The notes below the pieces were generated by a model that saw nothing but the letters and a program-made list of their open reading frames with translations, did no database searches and had not been told where the DNA came from. The position numbers and the translations under genes were made by a program. From Lineus longissimus (lineage: Eukaryota; Nemertea; Pilidiophora; Heteronemertea; Lineidae), in contig NC_088310.1 of NCBI RefSeq assembly GCF_910592395.1, forward strand, positions 24,197,491 to 24,261,490: 64,000 nt of DNA, in the 5' to 3' direction. Below are positions 23,840 to 35,300 of the stretch, piece after piece (the first letter of the stretch is position 1; each line of letters starts with the position of its first letter).

Positions 23840-26800
23840 ATGGATATTCATGGATACTATGGTTCCATGTCTGTCTATAATCCAGAGGAGCGGACAAGAA
23901 TCATTGACAGAACAAAAGCAGACAACCCCTACTCGAGCTCTGACCGCCGGGCCTACACTTGGGCGGAACCATCAAAGAAGAGTCCACTCTACAGTGCCAC
24001 ATTGCAGAACATTTGCCGTCGAACTCAGAGCAACTTGGACCGACTTCTACCTACTGTCACAGTGAATGATGCTTGTCATGAGTATGGCATTAAACACTGG
24101 CATCCTGAAAGGAGAGCGGCTGCAGGCTCCAGGCCTCAATCAGGTAATTTAAAGGACATACATGATTCGGGCCAATTAAAAACCTTAGGGAAAAAATACA
24201 AAGATGCTGTTACTGCAGATCTAAAGTTCTGGCCAACACTTTATCAAATGGTTTCAACTACTGTAACCAAAAGGATGCTGTTATATTTTCAGCTCATGCA
24301 TTAAGTTCTCATCCAGAGAGAGCAGTCAGGAAACAGCGGCCATCTTGGCAAAATCATGACATCATGTTTACTAGTCGTGACACCTTGAACAGAGACGAAG
24401 GAAGTGTGACATCTTCTACTGTGAGTTCAAGTGAGTATTATAAGCCTGTGTAAGTTTACGACAAAATGCCAACTCCAACCAAGCTTAATTTGAGCATGAT
24501 GGCACAATTGACCACTTGTATTTAAAAAATTTTGGCCATGGCTGAGAGTCTCATTTCTCTTAAAATGTTTTTCTGTCCCACGTTCATTTTCTGAAAGTTG
24601 GTGTAAGTTTTTGTTCATCTAACTTTCAGGCACTCCGATAAACTTTTGTTATCTTTGCTCGACACTTGAAGAGCATGAAGCTCATATGAAGAAGGATCAA
24701 ATAAAGTGGGCTGAGAGCAAGGAAAAGCGTAGAGTAAGTTTATAGACTACATGTACTTGTAATTTGAAGCTGCCTATCAAATTTGCCTGATTTGAATTAT
24801 ATTATAAGAGCATACCATTGCCCTCCCCTTTTACGTTTTGATTGTTGAATGCATCCCTTGAACGTGAGTTGATCTTTTGTGTGACTCCTTTCATCCTCTT
24901 CAAAAACTTACTTTTCGAATACATGTACCAAGGCCCCTTGTTGCTGTGAAACATGTCCGGGAACATAAAGGAAAAGATCATCTGCTTCACACTAATTATG
25001 AAAAGATATTTGAATCTCTGTTCTTTTCCCTCAGGAAAGAATCGTGAAGGCACAGACAATGAGATCGACTCGCCTCGGTTATCAAGCGCCACCTGTTATC
25101 CCAATGAAGAAACAAGTGGAAGAAGCTAAAGAGCCAGATGAGGTGTTGTTCAAGATCACAGTCAAGACGGCTTATAAGGATAATGCTGGAACAAATGCAC
25201 CTGTAAGTGACCCTCATAGCCAACTGGGCCAGGTTATCCATTTGGGTACCTTGTCTAATGTCTGCCAAGATTGTATCAGAGAGAAATATTTGTTTTGATA
25301 TTTTATCCATTGGAAATCTCTGTTTCAGGTATTTGTGACACTATTTGGCAAAATGAATGAAGCAACACGTGAGCTGAAGAAAGGCAAAAAAGTCCAAAGT
25401 CATGTCTTTGTCAAGGGAGCCATAGACACATTCTATATCAAGACTCCAGTTCTTGGCGATTCTTTGAAAATGGATATTTGGGTAGGTTGTGTCGTCATGT
25501 CTTTATAACTATTCCACCCCAGTCCCCATTTGTATTATCCAGGATTAGATAACGAGGTTACCACAAACGCATAAGGGTCATGCTCAATTTGAAAACATTC
25601 CGAAATCTAGTGGCATTCATTTACAAATATGACGTGACTAATGCGAGGGTGATGTGCACCCTCCTTAGTCCAGTTCTGATAAAAATCTTGGAGAGATTGT
25701 ACCGTAACGACAATTACATGTATATATGTTTTATCTTTATACAGACACAAAGCGATGGTAATGAAAGACTTTTCTTGACAATCCGTGAAATCCTTGTGAC
25801 AGACGTCAAAGCTAAGACAACATGGTATGGTGACTACCGATCTCATCCAGAGCCAGTCACCATAGCAGATAATTTAGAGAAAAAACTTCGCGGCCCGACC
25901 AAAATGAAACTGGTTGAGCTGGAGCTAGAAGAAGCAGGTAACTAATGATAATGGCACATTGAATTGCTGGGACAAGCTGTCACTCTGGTACCTATTCAAG
26001 AGTGAAGAAACATCTCTATCGGCAAAAACAGTGAATGTCGTGAGCCAACCATGTACCTGTATTATCATGAGACGTCGTTGATAAGAAGTAACTGATTGTA
26101 GCCCACGACATCATCTTTGAATCACTTTCCAGGAGGCGAACAGATTCACTCAAAAAACAGCTGATACTGGAACCGGATCTCCAAGTTTCTTTGAGGATAT
26201 CCCAACCTGAAAGTGCCCATTTCAAGCCTCATAAAATTACTTAAGCTGCTAAATTGTGTCAGTAAGATACCAAAACTGCTTTCCTGTGTCCATCTTATTT
26301 GAATCCCTGTTGTCATGTTTCATAATTTCAGCACCCAAAAAAGCATCAAAACGAAAACCATCGGGTCTGAAATCATTCTCAGACTTTGTCTTGAAATGAT
26401 ATTTTCCATTCATAACTCAAATAACCGCTGGAATTCTATCTCCTCATTTACAGATAATCTGAAGTTTCCCCTTTCAACTCATTCGAGATAATTTATTTGC
26501 ACTCTATTTTTTTCACTTGAGGTTGCCCTCTTAAACATTATGCACTCAGGCTTTCACCCTCTGAATCATTGCATTGCACGTACCTTTCCTCTGACAAACA
26601 GTGGACACTAGGGCCAGGTGACATCAGATAGCACTCACAACAGTATTCTGCATAAAATCTTTATGAAAATTAATATTGCATCTCTCTCTTCATCACCGTA
26701 CTGCTACAGCTAATGTTATCAGTGCTGTCATTTTACATTTAACAAAACCCATGATACTTCAGAGTTTGAAGTAATGGGCTTTTACACATTGTAAAGGTCA

Positions 26801-29800
26801 AGCCTTAGAGGGACTCATGGCTGCCACAGATTTCCTGTAGACATAGCAGGCAGTTTTGCCATTGCTGTTGGGAAGAAAAATCATCAGGAGTCTTCTCCTT
26901 TGAATACAAGTTCTTGGACAGTTTTGATTTTGATACTAATACCTTAACATTAGTTCTTTCACAGTCACTGCACCTTTTGATCAAAATCTTGAGGCTGGCA
27001 GCGGGCCCAAATCACTCGTTGTTGTTTATGTGAGGCTGATTGCAGCAGTTGGAAGAGCATCAGAACACAGCACTCCTCCACTATGTCCAAATACAATGTA
27101 CTTAAATTATTCAACTCTGTTCTGACTGTGTCTCCCACTTTTCTTCAGAGTATGAAATAACTGTGATAACGGGCAAGAAACGAGGTGCAGCAACTGATGC
27201 CAAAGTCTCGATTACACTGTATGGCAAGAAGGGTGTTAGTGAAAAGCTGGAATTGAGGGATAAAACAAAGGATTTATTTGAGAAGGGATCTACAGACCTG
27301 TTTCTAGTCACTCTCCCTGAAAGTCTGGGGCCCCTAAGCAAAGTCAGGTAAGGAACCAGTTTTGCCCTTTATTGGTAAAGAGTACCTGAATGGTTGTTGC
27401 CTGGTAGTATGTGCGAATTGAAGTCGGCTAAGAGGAGAAATTGTCTCCCTTATCTCTGGGTTCTCCTTTACTTCTGATCAATGACTAAGATTGGGGAGGT
27501 TCTCAATATCAGAGTTTCACTGGAATGAGGGCTGCATGGGGTGCTAAGTCCAACTGGAGTCTTCTAAGACTGAGGAAAATTCTTATAGGAATACTGACTA
27601 CAAACCTTGGGGTTCTCCAAATCATATATTTCTTACTCTTTTTCAGGATTGAGCATGATAATTCAGGAATGAATTCAAATTGGTTTCTTGATAAAGTAAG
27701 TAATGATATCAACGCAAAGAACTGCATACTTTGAAAATCAGCGTTCTTCAAATCTTCGTCTATACAATCATCAGGAAATGAAATGATTACAGTTGATCAT
27801 TGTTGTTGCTGGCGTCTTCCAGATTTTGCTACTGATGGAGTGAGACTATTAGCATTAGGAATCACTTGCCAGCCGTGAACCGCAACTGGGGCCTCCAGTT
27901 TCACTTTTCTTTTGACCAGTTCTTGACCAATAGAATTGACTTTTTAAAGTGAGAGTATGTGAATTTAACACCTTTAGCGCCAAACCACGTAGATCGACGC
28001 GGCCCAAATCCCCCCTCTTTGAGCTGGTTATCGGAGTCTAATGGACTTCATCAAGGAACTATGCCATCGCCATCTTCAGGGCAAGGGAGGAACTGAAAAG
28101 ACCGTGAAAAGACAGTTTGTTTTCAGTTCCTACCTTGCCCTGAAGATGGCGATGGCGTAGTTCAGAACTTTAAATGACGTCATGAAAGAACTCTGCCATC
28201 GCCATCTTCAGGGCAAGGTAGGAACTGAAAACAAACTGTCTTTTCACGGTCATTTCAGTTCCTGCTTTGTCCTGAAGATGGCGATGGCGTAGTTCTTTCA
28301 TGAAGTCCACGAGACTCTGATAACCAGCTCAAAGAGGGGGGATTTGCGCCACGTTGATCTACTTGGTTCGGCGCTGAAGGTGTTAAGGGTATATATTTGT
28401 CATAGTTGTCCGCCTTAATGTAGTTGCATGATTGGGTTTTGCAGGTCATTGTGAAGAGTTTAGCCACTGACAAGTCCTATGTCTTCGACTGCAATGATTG
28501 GCTGGCTACTGATGAAGGCGATGGAAATCTCTACAGGTTCCTGAAAGTTAGGACAGGAAAGATTGATACTGGAAAGAAAAGTGAGTTCAGAATTGAAACC
28601 AAGTTTTCAAAATTGCTTCAACTCCGGTCAGTGCTCTGAAGCCCTATATGCAGTTGAAAAGAAGACTCTATGAATTTGATTATGGTATTTGTGACTGAAT
28701 GTTAGTGAGCAATTTTGTAAGCAAGCAGAAGTGTGTCTGATCTTTGGTCATTTTCACAAGTGTCAGTAGGAGGAAGGAAACAGCATGTCTTTACATTGCA
28801 ATTTTTTTGCTGCAGATGTCATGACAAATTTCACCATCAATGTCACAACTGGAACCAAGAAGAATGCAGGAACCGATGCCAAGGTTTTTGTACAGATTCT
28901 GGGAGACGAAGTCAGCACGGGGGAACTCTTCCTGGAAGCGTCCAAGGAACACTTTGAGAAGGGAAAAACGGATACTTTCAGGGTATGTTTCGTTGATCCA
29001 ACCAACTTAATTTTGAACCAAATTATGTACTAGTAGGCCTATGTATTGTTGTGCTTTAATTCAGTATTCTTGCTTGGTTTTATTTAAAATAAGGGGATTT
29101 TATCAATCCTAGTCATGTACATTATCCATTATACCTTAGAGATCACTTCTCCTTTGCATATGCCAGGTTTACCGGTTTATTACCGGCTTGATTTATTGGG
29201 TGTAGAGGAATTTAAATATACCAGCATGGCTGTCGTGGATCATAATGTCCTTCGAATGAGGTTTGCTAAATTCAGATTCACAGTACCAACAGTGATTGTC
29301 AGGACAGATTAAACACTATTTGGACATCTCAAAGTTGATATATCAACTTTGAGATTTGAGATGTCCAAATAGATGTCCAAATAGTGTTTAATCTGTCCTG
29401 TCCTGTCATTGGGAGAGACTCATCCCACTGGCTGGGGAGGTCTTGGCAGGTTAATATTGTTTGACATTGTTATCGATTTTTTTAATTCAGCCGGGAAATA
29501 TGAACAAATTTGTGGTAAGATCAGGGTTTTTCAGACTCATGCATGACTGTATATTCCAACAAAGCTGGTGATGTGCACACTGTATAATGTTCAGCTGCAT
29601 GCTTTAAGTGGGTTTTTTGTACATTTTTCATTATCCAACTGTTGTATAAAGTTTCATTTCCAACTACTACATTGGCTCTTATGACGTTCGTCAGTTGTCT
29701 CAATGTACATTGTCGGCTTATTTGCATGCTTATCTGGATGGTTGGATTGCTTTCTCATTTTTGGCAGTTGGAGAAAAAACCTTACTTTTATTTATGTGGT

Positions 29801-30968
29801 GATGGAAAACGTTTTGCGCTTTTGCGAACAATTTTAAGTCAATCAGGAAAAGGGTCCAAAGAGGCCCAGGGACAACGTAATGGACATAGCAATGGAACCC
29901 AATAACACTATTGACTCTTCTCTGAAACCAAAACAAGTATAGAGATGGCAGATACACTTGTCTGAAGCCTGCCACTCTGGTATCTATCTTGATCAGCATG
30001 ATTTGTCGCAACGACAATAACACTCTGTTGTTTCATCTTTAGATGCCCGCGAAAGACACTGGTATGATGAAGAAGCTACGTATCTGGCATGATAATGCTG
30101 GTCTTGCTGCTGGCTGGTATCTTGAAAAGGTACATACATCATTAGTAAAACATCCCACCTTCCTCAAAAGGGAAATAAGTAGACTTTCAGATCTTTGTAC
30201 CCATTGAACATGCTGATTAAAAAAAGAATGTCTTATCCAGGTGTGAAAGTATGCTACATTTGACTACTCTTTATGTGTAATTTCAGATTATACTTATACA
30301 TTTGATTATCATCATCTTCTGGATGACTATATCTCTGATTTTTTTCATTCTTGGTGTTGTGTTTTTCATTTCAGGTTGTTTTAGAGAGACGCATACAGCG
30401 CCCAGAAATGCATGAGATGCTTGTCCAGCAAGAAAAAGAAGGTCGACTACCACATGGCATAACACTCAAAAATCTTGCCTTCACCCTTGATAAATACTTT
30501 GGGAAGAAAGAACCTGGTATTGAGAAGAAGACAAAGAAGAAGAAGAGGAAGGAGACCTCAGAATCTGAAGACTTGGATGATTACTTCGGATTAGGCCGCA
30601 GTAAGAAGAAGAAAGAACTGGCAAAGAAAAAGCCTGATATGAAGAAGAAAGGAAAAGGGAAGAAAAAAGAGGACTCGAGTGACTCAGATTCTGACGCGGA
30701 TGTAGGCATGTTTGGTTTTAGGAAGAAAATTGCCAAAAAAGCTCAAGTTGTAACTCCTGGGAGATCGAGTAATTCTGATGAAGACAGTGAGAGTGAGGAG
30801 GACATTGGCCGCAGTAGAAAAATTCCAATACCTTATATTGAGGAATGTGAATTCCTTTGCCAACGGTGGTTAGATAAGAAAGAAGATGATAAGAAGACTG
30901 AACGTATCTTATCAGTCACCCATAGGAATTTGAAAACTAGGATGATGAACGTGAAAATAGGGAAATAG
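23840..30968 (+). CDS. Triple-PLAT-domain protein, LOXHD1-like
   Basis: Twelve coding exons: 23840-24143, 24293-24430, 24630-24733, 25035-25202, 25329-25481, 25745-25937, 27149-27347, 27647-27695, 28445-28580, 28816-28982, 30043-30129 and 30375-30968. All have GT/AG borders and consistent phases, giving about 763 residues. I chose the ATG at 23840 because an acceptor directly precedes it; an in-frame ATG at 23762 would apply if that acceptor is unused. Residues 1-182 match nothing I know. PLAT1 (about 219-340) is divergent. PLAT2 (354-475) has RIEHDNSGMNSNWFLDKV. PLAT3 (from 482) has IWHDNAGLAAGWYLEKV but is interrupted after residue 574 by a Lys/Ser/Asp-rich insert, then resumes at about 718 with ECEFLCQRWLDKKEDDKKTE. 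PLAT domains bind membranes or proteins; LOXHD1 with 15 of them serves hair-cell stereocilia. No lipoxygenase catalytic domain is present. Exact orthology is unproven. Confidence 0.82.
26332..26399 (+). CDS. Candidate alternative last exon of the PLAT gene (truncated isoform)
   Basis: A pyrimidine-rich acceptor ending ATAATTTCAG precedes 26332. Read with the one base left over from exon 25745-25937, the frame is APKKASKRKPSGLKSF then SDFVLK and a TGA stop at 26397-26399. It uses the same entry phase as the normal next exon (27149). Use would give a protein of about 375 residues with PLAT1 only and a basic tail. No clear AATAAA follows closely, so this remains a candidate. Confidence 0.4.
27969..28382. 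mobile_element. TTAA-flanked foldback MITE (piggyBac-like) in a PLAT-gene intron
   Basis: The 414-bp element begins CACCTTTAGCGCC and ends GGCGCTGAAGGTG, with TTAA on both sides (27965-27968 and 28383-28386). Inverted repeats extend over 80 bp or more at about 90% identity. The interior holds two further foldbacks (28056-28163 and about 28188-28295), each framed by GCCATCGCCATCTTCAGG and its complement. There is no coding capacity. TTAA duplication is typical of piggyBac-type transposition. Confidence 0.8.
29300..29400. repeat. Long palindrome in a PLAT-gene intron
   Basis: The left arm 29300-29340 (41 bases) and right arm 29341-29400 (60 bases) are perfect complements except for two short direct duplications in the right arm: TTTGAGA and GATGTCCAAATA, 19 bases together. 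The central 28 bases are a perfect palindrome. The transcribed RNA would form a stable hairpin. Confidence 0.85.
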
Positions 30969-31343
30969 AACCATTAAAGGGACAACCTGATTGTGGGATT
31001 TAGGTGGTTGGAGGGTAATACCCCTGATCACCTCCATGCCCCTCAACATCTATGCTCATCTCTAAAAAATGATTTTCGCTTGTGTTTGCATAGACATGGC
31101 TTGCGAGTTCCAGATAGGCCTATGGTACATTTGGTTTGATTGTACTGGCTATTATTTATCCATGTGCTCTTGACTTTGATGCGGGTACTATCAAGAAACT
31201 TCTCAAAAGGCAGTTCAAGTAAAAGCAAAGTCCAGATACACAAATCCAAGGCACTATTAACAAAAGCTGTCCTCCCCATTCTGACTTACACACTATAATC
31301 CTGTTAACACAATATTGGCACAAGACAGAAAATGGTTTTTCTA
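30969..31343. other. 3' region of the PLAT gene
   Basis: Presumed 3' UTR after the stop at 30966-30968. No AATAAA was noticed here; an ATTAAA variant occurs further on at 31863-31868. No separate gene is seen. Confidence 0.4.
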
Positions 31344-31495
31344 TAGATTCATGTACTTGATTGGGAACAACGTTTACATAGTGTTGGCCATCACCACGTC
31401 ACGATGCATTGCAGCTCTGACGGTTTTACATTACTGTAATGTGACGTGACCCAACGTCTTCATGAACGTTGTTCCCAATCAAGTACATGGATCTA
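31344..31495. mobile_element. 152-bp MITE with 30-bp terminal inverted repeats and TA target site
   Basis: The left end TAGATTCATGTACTTGATTG continues into GGAACAACGTT, and the right end is its near-perfect complement ending CATGGATCTA. TA lies on both sides (31342-31343 and 31496-31497), as expected for Tc1/mariner-type MITEs. The interior also folds (CACGTCAC against GTGACGTG). No coding capacity. Confidence 0.75.
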
Positions 31496-32311
31496 TATAG
31501 TTTTGTGTCAGGTTTTAAAACATCTTTTCACACTACCCATCATTGTCCATCCATTGCATGTGCTTTTAACATTGTCCCTTTTACAATGTAGTGCCAAAAT
31601 TGATTTCTAAATCTTAACAAAACCTTCATACTAGGCATTACTATTTATGTTGTTTTTCTGTCCTGTGTATTGGAAGAAGAAAATGATGATGTATAAAAGT
31701 TTATTTATATTTATTTTTTGAGGTCTATGAATATATTTTCATGTAGGCAGCATAATCTAAAGCCTAAAGGGACAGCTTGGCCTTGGACGTGGAGCTGAAG
31801 TAATGTTTCCTTTGATAAATTGATGTTGACTTCTCTTGGCTGTGATGATGCTCGTATGCACAATTAAATAACCTGAGAAGGTACCGGTGAATGCTTGCCA
31901 AAATAATAATGACATGCCTGTATGTTGTCATTGAAAAAAAACAAAAAGGACTTTTGTCTTCATCAGTGAATTGTTAATTTCTATCACATTCTTAGTTACT
32001 ACTGCCAACGCCAGATGACTCTCCTCATGTCCTTAAGGGACTTGGCTGTGTTGTATCTGTCCATAGACCGACTGCATGCAAGGTGGGGTGCTCCCATTCC
32101 AATACTCCCTCGTTTTCCCGCGCAATACCAACCAAGGCAGAATTCGCGCCGTGCTTTCGTCTATGTCGACGTCATGACGTCAATGCGCAACAGAACACAC
32201 GAAAGTGCCCGTACTTGCTTGACATCATCCTATTAACATGAGCATATTAGACGTTACGTCTGAATCAGTAAATGTCCCGTAAATTTCTGCAGTCATTCAG
32301 CATCTTCAGCG
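31496..32311. other. Intergenic interval and 5' flank of the coiled-coil gene
   Basis: No exon recognised. It probably holds the end of the PLAT-gene transcript and the promoter of the coiled-coil gene. No TATA box stands out. Confidence 0.4.
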
Positions 32312-35300
32312 ATGAATTGCTTTAAAAATTGCAAAGCGAAAGAAGGTAGGTCCCTGGGCATGGTGGTTTATTGTCTCTCGTACTCCCTCAATGCTGGTCG
32401 TAATCAGTGCATTCCCCTTGCTATGCAAGTCGGGCACGTAATCGGTGCATTGGCGTTGCTCTCTCTGGATTGTTGATGATCAGCAGTTTTTTTGTCTCCT
32501 TCAGACGAACTTGTTTCAGTATCCGAACCGGAACCAGTAGGCCTACTGAGCAGCAACGATGATAACGGTGATGACGACCTCCCAGAGGTTCTGTGTCTTC
32601 TGCATTTGAAAAGAACGCTTGAGCTTTACAAGTCAACTCGGGAAAGACTTTCTCAGAGTAAGAAGGAGAATGATGCTTTATTCAAAGAAATTAAGGCAAT
32701 GGAAGAGGAATTAGCGACTTCCGAAAATGATCTTAAGGAATCACAAAAGAAAAGCGTTGGCTCAAATACGGGTAGGCTAAGTTCTTCTTTTCATGCCTTC
32801 GTAAATCGTAATCAACAAGTTTTTAATCTGAGAGATTGACTGAATTCGAGTCCGAGTCCGAGTGACTATCGTATTCGTAGACGTGACGCATGCATCTGGA
32901 TATTTCAAGTAGCTTTTTCAGACATTCGAACCCACTATATAGCCTAGGCCTATATATACCCTCGCCACCACTACCGGGTCACTATACTAGTAGTACATGT
33001 AGTTCCAATCAAGTTCGAATATTAAAATAATTGCAGACGGCTGTTCTCATGCTCGCTGTAGTGAAGTTACTTCTCTCTGCAGATGAACTTGACTTCGGCA
33101 ACTCGGAGATTGGCGACTCCGAACCACGCTTGATGTCAGACGCTGAATTGATGTACCACATAAGAGACGTGGAAGAAGAGAATGCCAGTTTTATGCGGGA
33201 AATAGAGAAATGCAAGGAACGAATCAGAAACATGGAGTCATTGGAAAGAGATGGTTCGGAAAGGAACCAAGCTCAAATGGAGCGATCAAAAGATTTAGAG
33301 GCCACCATTAGAAATCTTGAAATGGACATGGCGACCCTCAAAGAGAACATCGAGAAACTTGATAGAGAGAACCATGAAACGGAAGGATCTTTGAAGAAAT
33401 TCAAACAGCGCGCGTTGGTGGCTGAGGTGTCCACCCATGAAATGGATTGGACGGTACACCAGCTGAAAGCGCAAATTGCTGCCTTGAAGGCCGCAAAGCC
33501 AAAGGATGAAGCTGTGCTGCAGAACTCGAGTCTGAGGAAGCGCGTTGAAGACCTTGAGGAATCATCGCGAAAACGTACACCTGCGGCGGGTTTGAGGAAG
33601 CGAGTTGAAGACCCCAGCCTTGCGGAATCATCGCGAAAAGATTTACCTGAGACGAGTTTGAGGAAGGGCTTTGAAGACCTTGAGGAATCATCGCGAACAG
33701 ATCCTGCGACGCCTAAGACTGATGAACGGGAGTTTGCAGAGAAAGGTAATATCGTTGTTGCTGGTCCTGAAAGCTGCTGCGCTAGTCAATACATTGGCTC
33801 ATTACTGTGCGCCAACAGTTTAGAGCACTTTTTCTGGGGTGCACAATGAATCAGACTGCTACATTCGAATCCCTCAGCAATATTGACGGTCATAGCCTCT
33901 ATAGAATCATAATCTGTCACAATACAATAAAATAGGGCCAGGCACTTTTTCCAGGTGGACTTATTGTTCTTGTACACCGGGCTTAAAAGCTTTCGGAAGA
34001 TAATTCGGCGACTCGATCAGAATCGGCCGAGAGTACCGAAAGTCCCATCACGTTTGGTTTTCCTGATCACCAAGAGGGAGCGATGATGCAACACACACAA
34101 TACTATTACACCATACATACCTTTGGTCTTCTTATCGTCAGCATCCAGCTAACAAACGCTGTATTTCCTTTTTTATTCCAGCGTCTCTAATCGAAGCTTT
34201 ACTGGCGAAGGATGTGCTCATCTTGAAGCAACGGGAAAATCTGCACAAATCACTTGGTAACCAAGAAGAGCTCATGGTAAGCTGAAATAAATCGTTTCGA
34301 ACTTATTGTGACTTCGTGAAGGTATCGCTGCGATTATAATCGCTCGTTTCCTCGGCGCTCAAGTCCAATGAAAAATGAACATGATGAGATAGATAATGAA
34401 AGATGCATTGATACTTAACTTCTTTCTTGTCCATTTTAATTTCAGGAACTTTTAAAGATTGTACAGAATAAAAATAAAGAGACCTTTTCTGTAAATATGA
34501 GACAACTGAAGCAAGCACACAAAGCTGACTTGGACGCCGTTAAAGAATGTATCAGAATGACGAGTAAGAAATTCTTGAGTATAATACTAGTAGGGAGGTT
34601 TCGCAACCCACGTAATGCATTTTATTGAAAGACTTGAAAATATCCCCTGATTTCATCTATTGACTATTGTCATGTTTTGCTACATACGCGTCCGTTTGCT
34701 CAGAACATACACGGCCAGATAAACTCAAAAGAAGATGATCTCTTACCATGGAACGTCTTGGACCCCAACAGGCCATTCCCATACGAATTGCGTTTCGTAG
34801 ATCTAGGCGTCTCTAAATATAAATCCCCGAACATTCAGTGTCAAACGATATGGTTAAATAATTTAGAAGGGAATATATTATACTAAATCTACCCTCACAC
34901 TGGATTTCTTAGTAACTGTTGCCGCTTTTATCACTCTTCCAGGCATTCGGTCGCCATTATTAAAATCAGAATCTGGTAAATTCAAAAAGAACTTGGAGGA
35001 TATGTCGAGACTTGAAGATGGCTTGATCCATCAGATTGAAAAGGTATTAATTAAAATAAGATGATTTTCCAACAAACACACACGAATGACGAATTATACG
35101 AAGACGAATTATTTGTATTCGTTCAATTAATCCGTTCGATTCGAATTTCGAAACAATTCGTAATCGTAGTTAATAGTGAGCGATGCGGAACCTCACTAAT
35201 GCATATCCGTCTAAATTAATTGTCGTTCGCTATCAACAGAACCTCTTTCCCAAATCGGTTAATGTATTTTCATTTCTCTCTTTAGAATGAAGAACTGCAA

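Noticed and set aside
33401-33691. Minus-strand ORF with repeated MIPQGLQ-like phrases
   Set aside because: It is the antisense shadow of the in-frame repeats in the coiled-coil gene, whose plus-strand splice sites and phases are all consistent.
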